Shown here in pieces: positions 32,234 to 39,531 of a stretch of DNA of 41,412 bases. This DNA is from Bryobacterales bacterium (GTDB taxonomy: Bacteria; Acidobacteriota; Terriglobia; Bryobacterales; Bryobacteraceae): assembly GCA_020846745.1 (NCBI GenBank), contig JADLDI010000116.1:1-41412 (forward strand), given 5' to 3'. The position numbers were made by a program, and so were the translations under genes. Under the pieces are notes generated by a model. The model saw only the letters and a list, made by a program, of their open reading frames with translations. It was not told where the DNA came from and made no database searches. Positions within the stretch are counted from its first letter, which is position 1; each line of letters starts with the position of its first letter.

Positions 32234-33535
32234 TCAAAATCCGTAAGAAGTCGAAATGTACAGCAACATCGAATGCGCGCCCGGCACCAGCCGCCTGACA
32301 AACTCGCCGGGGAAGAACCGGCCCACGCCTGTCGCGATGGTGAAACCCATCGCCTGGTAGTTGGTGTACAAGTCGAGTTCCTGCCCCACGTGCCGCCCCG
32401 CCGAACCGTCCGCCGACCGGAACAGTGCGCGCCCTGCCGTGCTGTACACCGCGTCGCGCGAGTTGGCTAGCCACGTGTTGTTGTACATCAGGATCATTTG
32501 CCAGCGCTTCTTGAGGCTCAACGTGTTCAGCGACCGCACATTGTGTACGTTACGCCAGCCGATCAGGTCCACATGGCCCAGCTTGTCGTGAGCGGCCGGA
32601 TAGAACTGATCGAACGTGCTGCTGCGCCCGCTATTCGGATCGGTGCCTGATGCGTACTTGTACTCGTTCGCCAAATCGAGCGGCTTGCCGAACAGCGTCG
32701 TCTTGTAACCCACAAGCCCCACCCATGCCCCCGCCCGGTGTGGCAACGCGCCCACTTTCCCGTTCTGAGCGATGCCTTCGAGCGTCAGCCGGAAGTTCTT
32801 TGGCAGCGGAATCGCCCAACGGGAACCAAACGCGTTGATCCCGAGACGCCCGGTCCCGGTGAAACCGCCAATCCGGTTCTGATCGTGCCGCAGCACATAG
32901 ACATCGAATAACGTCTTCCCGAATACATCCTTGACGGTGTTGTAAGTGCCCCAGAGCCGGTCGCCCAGCACCGGCCGGTTGAACTCCGTGCCGCGCGTCT
33001 GCACCGGCGAAATCATCAGCACCTCAGCCTTTAGATGCTTGGAAACGTGATACAACCGCGCGGTATCCCATGTGCGCGCCGTGTACGCCCACTGCGGCGA
33101 CCCGATAATGCGCGTATCGCCGTAGTTGATCATCTGCCGGCCGAAGTTGAACCCCAGTCCCTTCTGGTTGGGCGCGAACAGCTCCACATAGCCTTCCTGC
33201 AAATCCACCGGATCTTTCACATTCCCCGGCGGCGGCGCCCCATAAGCCGCGGCCCGCGTATCCTGCATTAATGCCGATACCTTCAACCACTTCAGCGGCT
33301 TGAACGTGGCCCCGATGCGTAGCCGGAAGTAATCGGCCGACAAGTCGCGGTCGCGTCCGAACACCATGCCGGTGCGATCTTCAAACCGTTGGCGCACCTC
33401 AGCCGACAACTGCAGCATGCCTCTGGTATGCTCGCTGAGCAGTGTATTCAGCTCCGTGCTCGGGTCCTGTGCCGAAAGCGCGGCAGCGAAACCCACGAAA
33501 GAAAAAACGAGTCGAAACGACGAAACAGGCCTCAA
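32234..33535 (-). CDS. Outer-membrane beta-barrel, alginate-export-like family
   Basis: The 433-residue exported protein has signal peptide MRPVSSFRLVFSFVGFAAALSAQ, then an alternating amphipathic pattern and a terminal Phe (STSYGF), typical of an outer-membrane barrel. Segments such as RQRFEDRTGMVFG, ADYFRLRIGATFKPLKWLKVSALMQD, GFNFGRQMINYGDTRIIGSPQWAYTARTWD and DLANEYKYASG match the alginate_exp family. The transported compound is unknown. TTG start at 33535; no Shine-Dalgarno sequence, but CATAAT lies 8 nt upstream. It could be a porin for the products of neighbouring exported hydrolases. Confidence 0.8.
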   Translation of the reverse strand: MRPVSSFRLVFSFVGFAAALSAQDPSTELNTLLSEHTRGMLQLSAEVRQRFEDRTGMVFGRDRDLSADYFRLRIGATFKPLKWLKVSALMQDTRAAAYGAPPPGNVKDPVDLQEGYVELFAPNQKGLGFNFGRQMINYGDTRIIGSPQWAYTARTWDTARLYHVSKHLKAEVLMISPVQTRGTEFNRPVLGDRLWGTYNTVKDVFGKTLFDVYVLRHDQNRIGGFTGTGRLGINAFGSRWAIPLPKNFRLTLEGIAQNGKVGALPHRAGAWVGLVGYKTTLFGKPLDLANEYKYASGTDPNSGRSSTFDQFYPAAHDKLGHVDLIGWRNVHNVRSLNTLSLKKRWQMILMYNNTWLANSRDAVYSTAGRALFRSADGSAGRHVGQELDLYTNYQAMGFTIATGVGRFFPGEFVRRLVPGAHSMLLYISTSYGF

Positions 33536-33578
33536 GAACGCTGATTATGCCACACCAACGGAATACATGCCCGGCGCG

Positions 33579-34919
33579 CTACCCGGCGAGCGCCTTTCGA
33601 ATCGCCGCCCGCAGCACTTCTTCCACATCCGGACCCACTCGCGACACCTGGCTCGTCTCATACCCGCCCTCTTCGTACGCCTTGGCCGTGCCGATGTACA
33701 TCGGGCCGTAATCGCCATACGCCGCCATCGCCACTGTCTCGTTCGGGCGTTCCTTAAATGCCGCGATCTGGTATTCCACAAACAATTCCCCCGGCATATG
33801 GACCAAGTGGACCGGACCCAGATGCAGCGCCGTGATGTCGATCTTGTGCCCCTGTTTGCAGCGCGCCAGCCACGCCAGGTATCGCGCGTTGTTCGCACGG
33901 AACTTCGGCTCCTGCTTCGTGTCGTCCAGCACCCGCTCGATCGCTTCTTCGGTGTAGTTCTTGCCCTGACGATGCGGCAGCGCGGTGGGCACGACGGTCC
34001 AGCGGATCGTCTCCAAATCGATCCGTTTCTCGTTGGCTTTGGCTTGTTTCATCGCCTCCGCCAAACGCTCCGCCAGCCGCGGCCGGTTCTCCGGAGCGCC
34101 CGTGTTGAACTTGCCCGCTCCGACATTACCCGCCGCTCCGGTGAAATACACCTGGAAGGTATCGGTTTGCGCGCGACGCGCCATCCCGACGAAATCGGCG
34201 CTGATGGCCCCTTTGCCGTAATGGCTCATCGGGTGTGTGGCGTAGTAGCTGAGCGTCGCCACGCGCCGGTCGTTGTTCCAGAAGCTGATCGATTTCAAAT
34301 CGGGGTCGATAGTGCCGACCGGGGAATCGCATAGCGGCGAATTGCGGCAACTGGTCAGCCGTTGAAACCGAAACGTGCCGTCCGGATTGAGGATCCGCCG
34401 GTTTGAGGCGATGTCGCGCACCGTGGCCGAACCTGCGCTCACATGCGTCACCGCAACAGGTTTAGCCGCCTTTACCGCACCCGCCACACGGGCCAGCGCG
34501 GTCGCCGCAAAGTCGTCGTTCTGCAAAACGTTGGTGAGCCCCTTGGGCCGCAGCAGCGCCTGCGCGGAACTGTCCGATCCCGGTGCATCGTGCTGATGCA
34601 CCGTATGCACCGTCACCCGCTCCGGCTTCGTCCGCGCCGCCCGTGCCAGCGTCTGCCGCCATGTGTCGTGGCTTTGATTGCCCACGCCCAGCCAGTCGAG
34701 CGCGCACAGCACAATCGGATCCTGCCCCGCCTGCCGGATCACCACCCCGCGCGCGAGCAGCGGATCGTCCACCCGTTCCCCCGGTATCACCAGCCCGATA
34801 CAAAGCGGCGTATTGAGCGGCGGCGTAATGTCCGCTTCAAAGGTACTGATCGAAAGCTTGGGTCGAGCCGCCGCGAACGCCGGCGCGGCAACGAGTGGAA
34901 GAAAACTACGGCGCAGCAT
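33579..34919 (-). CDS. Neutral ceramidase-like exported hydrolase
   Basis: The 446-residue protein has a signal peptide (LRRSFLPLVAAPAFAAA) and a neutral/alkaline ceramidase N-terminal domain: SISTFEADITPPLNTP, VTVHTVHQHDAPG (metal-site His region), SYYATHPMSHYGKGAISADFVGMARR, TGAAGNVGAGKFN. It lacks the C-terminal immunoglobulin-like part of full-length ceramidases, as do many bacterial relatives; activity on ceramide is not proven. The frame extends to 35336 through repeats, which I rejected. ATG 34919 is 7 nt after a TATAAT; ATG 34928 overlaps that box and is the alternative. Confidence 0.83.
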   Translation of the reverse strand: MLRRSFLPLVAAPAFAAARPKLSISTFEADITPPLNTPLCIGLVIPGERVDDPLLARGVVIRQAGQDPIVLCALDWLGVGNQSHDTWRQTLARAARTKPERVTVHTVHQHDAPGSDSSAQALLRPKGLTNVLQNDDFAATALARVAGAVKAAKPVAVTHVSAGSATVRDIASNRRILNPDGTFRFQRLTSCRNSPLCDSPVGTIDPDLKSISFWNNDRRVATLSYYATHPMSHYGKGAISADFVGMARRAQTDTFQVYFTGAAGNVGAGKFNTGAPENRPRLAERLAEAMKQAKANEKRIDLETIRWTVVPTALPHRQGKNYTEEAIERVLDDTKQEPKFRANNARYLAWLARCKQGHKIDITALHLGPVHLVHMPGELFVEYQIAAFKERPNETVAMAAYGDYGPMYIGTAKAYEEGGYETSQVSRVGPDVEEVLRAAIRKALAG

Positions 34920-34926
34920 CGTCCGC

Positions 34927-34932
34927 ATTATA
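34927..34932 (-). promoter_or_regulatory. Candidate -10 box for a leaderless mRNA (ceramidase-like gene)
   Basis: TATAAT on the minus strand, 7 nt before ATG 34919 and with no Shine-Dalgarno sequence. It overlaps the earlier ATG at 34928, so the real start is probably 34919. Confidence 0.45.
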
Positions 34933-35000
34933 GGTGCTTCGAGGGGCGTCACGGTAGCCTGTGACCCTGAAGCACTCGCGCGCCCCCCGACCCGAGCCAC

Positions 35001-35260
35001 GACCGCGAGGGAGTGAGAAAAAATCCGCTGAATGCGATTTAGCACCGCGCCCCGGGTCCGGTAAACCACTGCAAACACGCACTGCTCCGGAAACAGAACC
35101 GCAACCGTAAGGGCGCGAGAAATAATCTCCCGAATGCGATTCAGCGCCGCCCCACAGGTTCGGTAAACCACTGCAAACACGCATTGCACCGGAAACGGAA
35201 CCGCAACCGTGAGGGCGCGGGCCGCATCTTTTCTCAATCCCGCGAGGGAGCGGTGTTCTG
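35001..35260. repeat. Dispersed ~102-bp repeat, two full copies and a partial in tandem
   Basis: The segment TAAACCACTGCAAACACGCA recurs at 35062 and 35164 (period 102). The copies include TCCCGAATGCGATTCAGC-like and GGAAACGGAACCGCAACC-like parts. A partial third unit starts near 35199 and stops at the GCGGG junction before 35220. A fourth, single copy lies at 41206-41281. There is no transposase and no obvious terminal inversion. It explains the reading-frame extensions on both strands here; I do not call these genes. The rest of the 34933-35468 gap shows nothing else I can support. Confidence 0.85.
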
Positions 35261-35468
35261 GATTTGTGTGCACACGCCCTGTGGCAGCAACTCGATAGAA
35301 AAGATAACCTGAGTCCAAAACTCCCATGCTCGGCAAACAGCGTCAGAAAGAAGATATGTCGCCTGCTGGTGGTCATCCGAGCTTAGTGGTAAACGCGAAG
35401 CTGCCCAGGCCCCTAAAGGAGGGCCGAATGCTTGCCACATATGCGGCCGTGTGTTCTACACTGAGCGC

Positions 35469-35690
35469 ATGGAGTTTGTTGAGCCGTTTAACCGGATAAC
35501 GGTTGAACCCGGCAAGTGTGGCGGCAAACCGTGTATTCGCGGCATGCGAGTCACTGTTCGCCGTGTGCTTGAACTCCTGGCCGCCTATCCCGACAAAAAT
35601 GCCGTTCTCGCTGAATATCCCTATCTGGAGGATGAGGATTTGCAGCAGGCTCTCCACTATTCAGCGGCGACGGTGGACGTCTCTCGTTGA
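35469..35690 (+). CDS. DUF433 antitoxin-like protein, orphan
   Basis: The 73-residue protein EFVEPFNRITVEPGKCGGKP is followed by CIRGMRVTVRRVLELLA and EYPYLEDEDLQQALHYSA, all signatures of DUF433 (a winged-helix-like antitoxin class, VapB45-like). Such genes normally precede a DUF5615 PIN-like toxin; here only 32 nt separate its stop from the convergent MFS gene, so the toxin is absent. No good Shine-Dalgarno sequence is seen before ATG 35469; GTG 35451 would add 6 residues. It lies just after the 102-bp repeats, perhaps a remnant of a mobile module. Confidence 0.85.
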   Translation: MEFVEPFNRITVEPGKCGGKPCIRGMRVTVRRVLELLAAYPDKNAVLAEYPYLEDEDLQQALHYSAATVDVSR

Positions 35691-35722
35691 AAGTCGAGAG
35701 TCAGAGATCGAATATCGGCCGT

Positions 35723-36994
35723 CTACTTCTCCCCCCGCCACAAAGGCAGCGCGAGCACCCGCCACAGCAGCGCCGGCAACAACACCATCAGCCCCACAAT
35801 CACGCTCACCTCGCGAACCGAAACGCCCAGGTCCACCGCCGTCCCTGCCATCCATGTCGACGACGACATCGCCATCACCAGAAACGCGTAGTCGGCCGAA
35901 AAGACCCTGCCGCGGAACCGGTCGTCCGCCATGTTCTGCAGCATGGTCGTCGAAAACACCCAAATCACAGACCCGCCCGCGTGGGCAAGCGTCACACACG
36001 CGATGGCCGCAATCACATTCGGCGCCATGCTGAGTGCCATATACCCGATCGCTCCCGCAAAGAACCCGTACAGAATCCCCGTGCGGAGCCGGTCGTGACG
36101 GCCGCCCGCCCAGTAGCCGCCAATAGCTGGCCCGATCAGCGCCCCCAGGCCGCGCGCGCCCATCAGCAGGCTCATGCCCAGCGCCGGCGAGCCTTTCACC
36201 GGAAACACGCGCTCACCCAGAATCGTCAGAATCACGTAGTTCGCCCCCAAAAACCCCAGCCCGGCTTTCGCCATTAAAGCCGCCAGCAAACGCCGGTCCC
36301 CTTTGATGTATTGAAATCCCTCCGCCAGCGGTTTGAAGTTGATCACCTCCGCGAGCCTCAGCCTCGGCTGGCCTTCCGTATGCGGTTCGGTGCACCGGAT
36401 CCGCACAATCAGGATCGCCGAAACAACGAAGGTCAGCGCATTGATGATGAACACCGGGTCGCGCCCCAGCCACACCGCCAGAAACCCGCCCAGCGCCGAA
36501 CCTACCGCCAGATTGAACGACCATGTGGTGGACCCGAGCGTATTCGCGATCAGCGTTTCGCGATCGCTCGTGGTCAGGTTCGGCAGCAGTGCGCTCCGTC
36601 CGGGCTCGAAGAACCCCCACATCACCGTCTCCACCAGCAGCAGCGCATAAATCGGCCAGATCACGCTCAAGTGCGAGGCGAAGAGCATCATCAGCACAAT
36701 CGCCGCGCGCATCACATCCGCCGCGATCATGACGCTGCGGCGGCTCAGGCGATCGTTAATCACACCCGCCATCGGAGCCGTCAGCAACTGCGGCAATACC
36801 TGCAGCACCACCGCGCCCGCAACCGAGCGCGCGCTCCCCGTCGACTCCAGCAGAAAGTTATAAATGACGACCGCATACAGCCAGTCGCCGATCTCCGACA
36901 CGATTTGCGCCAGCCACAGCAATCGATAATTCCGGTTGCGTGCGAGCAGTTGGACGTACTCGCGGAGCCGGATACGCGACTGCTGATCGGTCAC
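35723..36994 (-). CDS. MFS transporter (MFS_3/EntS-like)
   Basis: The 423-residue inner-membrane protein has 12 predicted TM helices. It begins VTDQQSRIRLREYVQLLARNRNYRLLWLAQIVSEIGDWLY and has the family motif DRLSRRSVMIAADVMRA after TM2. The C-terminal half has FRGRVFSADYAF. Relatives export small molecules such as siderophores or drugs; the substrate is not known. The GTG start overlaps the trpS stop (GTGA), so it is co-translated with trpS. The frame is open further to 37228, but that is shadow of trpS. Confidence 0.9.
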   Translation of the reverse strand: MTDQQSRIRLREYVQLLARNRNYRLLWLAQIVSEIGDWLYAVVIYNFLLESTGSARSVAGAVVLQVLPQLLTAPMAGVINDRLSRRSVMIAADVMRAAIVLMMLFASHLSVIWPIYALLLVETVMWGFFEPGRSALLPNLTTSDRETLIANTLGSTTWSFNLAVGSALGGFLAVWLGRDPVFIINALTFVVSAILIVRIRCTEPHTEGQPRLRLAEVINFKPLAEGFQYIKGDRRLLAALMAKAGLGFLGANYVILTILGERVFPVKGSPALGMSLLMGARGLGALIGPAIGGYWAGGRHDRLRTGILYGFFAGAIGYMALSMAPNVIAAIACVTLAHAGGSVIWVFSTTMLQNMADDRFRGRVFSADYAFLVMAMSSSTWMAGTAVDLGVSVREVSVIVGLMVLLPALLWRVLALPLWRGEK

Positions 36995-38013
36995 TCGGTG
37001 TAAAGGCCCATCCGCTGCTTCACGGTGCGCACGGTGTCGTTCGCGATCGGCGATACACGTTCCGCGCCGCTGCGCAGCACGCCGGCCACATACGACGGGT
37101 CGGCCGTAATCTGACGATACCGCTCCTGGAACGGTTCCAGGTGCGACAGCACCATCTCGGCTACTTCCTTCTTCAGGTCGCCGTAGCGTTTGCCGTGGAA
37201 GTGGTTGCGCATCCGATCGTCCGGCCATTCGGAGAACGCTTGGAAGATGCCGAGCAGGTTCTGAACGCCCGGCCCGAGATTGTCGAAATCGACGGCCGGC
37301 TGTGTGTCCGTCACCGCGCGCATGATCTTCTTCTTCGCCGTCGCCGGCGGGTCGAGCAGGCCGACATAGCTGTTAGCCGATTGCGCGGACTTGCTCATCT
37401 TCTTCGCCGGATCGTCAAGGCCCATCACGCGCGCGCCCACGCTTGGCAGCTTCGTCGCCGGCACCACGAACGTATCGCCATAGAGCGAGTTAAACCGCTG
37501 CGCGATGTCGCGCGTCAGTTCCAGATGCTGTGCCTGATCGTCACCCACCGGCACGATATGCGCCTGGTACAGCAGAATGTCCGCCGCCATCAGCACCGGA
37601 TACTGCAGCAACCCGTCCCCGACCGACGCGAGTTGATCGTCCTGCTCCGTGTCGATCTTGTCGCGCCACTGCGCCGCCTTGGCCTTGAACTGCGTCATCC
37701 GCTGCAGCCAGCCGATCGGCGTCACGCAGGTGAGCATCCACGCGAGTTCCGCATGAGCCGCGACATCGGACTGCACGATCAGCGACGCGATCTTCGGATC
37801 GATGCCGGCCGCCAGAAACAGCGCCGCGATCTCCAGAATCTTCGCTTTCAACTCAGCCGGGTCCTGGTACACCGTGATCGCGTGCAGGTCCACCACGCAG
37901 AAGATGCATTCGTAGTCGTGCTGCAGCTTGACGAAGTTCTTTATGGCGCCAAGATAGTTGCCGATGTGTAAATGGCCGGACGGTTGGACGCCCGAAAATA
38001 CGCGTTGCTTCAT
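36991..38013 (-). CDS. trpS: Tryptophanyl-tRNA synthetase
   Basis: The 340-residue class I synthetase charges tRNA-Trp. FSGVQPSGHLHIGNYLGAI has the HIGH-like HIGN, KKMSKSA is the KMSKS motif, and GDGLLQYPVLMAADILLYQA and VGDDQAQHLELTRDIA form the Trp/ATP pocket. Length and motifs are those of the standard bacterial enzyme; no editing domain. The ATG has AGGATG nearby. It is followed by the MFS gene with a 4-nt overlap; coupling of a housekeeping synthetase to a transporter is unusual but not unique. Confidence 0.97.
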   Translation of the reverse strand: MKQRVFSGVQPSGHLHIGNYLGAIKNFVKLQHDYECIFCVVDLHAITVYQDPAELKAKILEIAALFLAAGIDPKIASLIVQSDVAAHAELAWMLTCVTPIGWLQRMTQFKAKAAQWRDKIDTEQDDQLASVGDGLLQYPVLMAADILLYQAHIVPVGDDQAQHLELTRDIAQRFNSLYGDTFVVPATKLPSVGARVMGLDDPAKKMSKSAQSANSYVGLLDPPATAKKKIMRAVTDTQPAVDFDNLGPGVQNLLGIFQAFSEWPDDRMRNHFHGKRYGDLKKEVAEMVLSHLEPFQERYRQITADPSYVAGVLRSGAERVSPIANDTVRTVKQRMGLYTE

Positions 38014-38067
38014 CCTGTTGAGTTCTTTTTCCGACCCGAACTCCTATCTTAACGGGGATGACTCACG

Positions 38068-39387
38068 CTACGGCCTCACCACCGAACCATCCAGCCCCCG
38101 ATCGGTTGGATACGCGCCGCCCCCTCGGATCGGCTGCATCGGATGCTTCGCCATCAGCTCTTCGTTGATATCGATCCCCAAACCCGGCTTTCCGCTGCCG
38201 TAGAGATACCCGCGCCTTATCTGCGCTGTCCCCGGCATCATCTCGTCGACCAGCGGCGGGAAGTTGTTCTCTTCCTGTATCCCAAACGCCGTCGACGAAA
38301 TATCGACATGATAGGCCGCCAACTGATTCACCGGATCGTTCTCGCCGCCTTCCTGGAACGCCGTCTTCACGCCGAAGTACTCGCAAAGCGTGGCCATCTT
38401 CTTCACCGCCGTGATCCCGCCCGACGCCGCCACACGGCATCGCACAAAGTCGATCAACCGCTCCGTCACCAGCGGCAGCCACTCGTAGGTGTGTGAGAAC
38501 ACTTCGCCGACGGCTTGCGGTGTCGAACAAATCTGGCGCACCTGTCGGTACCACGAGATCTGTTCCGGCGCCAGCACGTCTTCCACAAAGAACATCTGGT
38601 ACGGCTGCATGCGCCGGCAAAACTCCACCGCGTTCGCCCCCGACAGATGCGAATGCGTGTCGTGCAACAACTTCGGTTCAAACCCCACCTGCGACCGCAC
38701 ATAATCGAACACCGGCGGGATCGCGTTCACATACTTCTCCTCGTCGAACGCCATCCCCTGGTAGCCGCCTTCCGGCCGTTCCCCCTGGCCCTTGCCGTAG
38801 AACCCGCCCCCGCCGTAGCCGCCCTCGCCAAACTGCACGCGGATATGCCGGAAACCCTTCTCCATCGACTTCCGCACGCCCTCGACGCATTCCTCTTTCG
38901 TGCGCCCCCCGATATGGTCGTAGCAGGGCACCGCGTCGCGAGCCTTGCCGCCCAGCAGATCGTACACCGGCATGCTCGCGCGTTTGCCCTTGATGTCCCA
39001 CAGCGCCATATCCAACGCGCTCAGGACATTGTTCGCCACCGGACCCTGCCGCCAGTACGTCCGGTAGTGCGCGCTCTGCCACAGGTCCTCAATGCGGTCC
39101 GCATCTTTGCCGATCAGCCACGGAATCAGGTGATGTTCAAGCGCCGCCACCACCGCCTGAGTCTGGAAGTGATTGTTCGCTGACCCGATGCCGTACAAGC
39201 CCGGTTCGTTGGTCGTCAGCTTCAGGAAGATCCAACGGTAGCCGCGGCCGCCCGACGTCGTGATCACCTTCGCGCCGGTGATCTTCAACGGCGGCAATCC
39301 GTTCATCGCACGGGCATACTGTTGTTGGGCGGCTGCGGGCAACGCGGGTGCGGCCAGCATCGATTTGATCAGCTCTCGGCGCTCCAT
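38068..39387 (-). CDS. Enolase-superfamily dehydratase (mandelate racemase/RspA/ManD-like)
   Basis: The 439-residue protein has an N-terminal capping domain (LKITGAKVITTSGGRGYRWIFLKLTTNEPGLYGIG) and a barrel with LLHDTHSHLSGANAVEF (first metal-ligand Asp), FFVEDVLAPEQ (Glu ligand) and VGEVFSHTYEW (third ligand). RTYWRQGPVANNVLSALDMALWDIKGK is typical of the D-mannonate/RspA-like branch. MERRELIKSMLAAPALPAAAQQ looks like a Tat-type or short export signal, which is unusual for this cytoplasmic superfamily. Substrate probably a sugar acid; not certain. Confidence 0.88.
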   Translation of the reverse strand: MERRELIKSMLAAPALPAAAQQQYARAMNGLPPLKITGAKVITTSGGRGYRWIFLKLTTNEPGLYGIGSANNHFQTQAVVAALEHHLIPWLIGKDADRIEDLWQSAHYRTYWRQGPVANNVLSALDMALWDIKGKRASMPVYDLLGGKARDAVPCYDHIGGRTKEECVEGVRKSMEKGFRHIRVQFGEGGYGGGGFYGKGQGERPEGGYQGMAFDEEKYVNAIPPVFDYVRSQVGFEPKLLHDTHSHLSGANAVEFCRRMQPYQMFFVEDVLAPEQISWYRQVRQICSTPQAVGEVFSHTYEWLPLVTERLIDFVRCRVAASGGITAVKKMATLCEYFGVKTAFQEGGENDPVNQLAAYHVDISSTAFGIQEENNFPPLVDEMMPGTAQIRRGYLYGSGKPGLGIDINEELMAKHPMQPIRGGGAYPTDRGLDGSVVRP

Positions 39388-39426
39388 AACCGCTCGATCG
39401 TAGCAGACGCGTACCCTGATTGGTTA

Positions 39427-39531
39427 GGCGGATGAAAGCCTGGCAGATGCCAGCCTGGCGGATCAAAGCCGGGCGAATGCCAGGCTGAGGAATGCCAGCC
39501 TGTCCAATGATAGTCTGGCGAAGATGCGCTC
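39427..39531. repeat. 15-bp minisatellite, six to seven units
   Basis: Units of exactly 15 bp start with GGCGG/GGCAG/GGCGA at 39427, 39442, 39457, 39472, then 39487 and 39502; the last, degenerate unit runs into the next gene start at 39524. The consensus is GGCGGATGCCAGCCT. It fills the gap between two divergent genes. On the minus strand the units would read as pentapeptides such as GWHLP and GFHPP, but no ribosome-binding site supports a gene. Confidence 0.85.

Noticed and set aside
34920..35336. Long N-terminal extension of the ceramidase-like gene
   Set aside because: It consists of the dispersed 102-bp repeat read through, and would bury the signal peptide.
36995..37228. Extended start of the MFS gene
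   Set aside because: The extension lies inside trpS on the same strand in another frame and has no membrane-protein character; the GTGA overlap gives a natural start.
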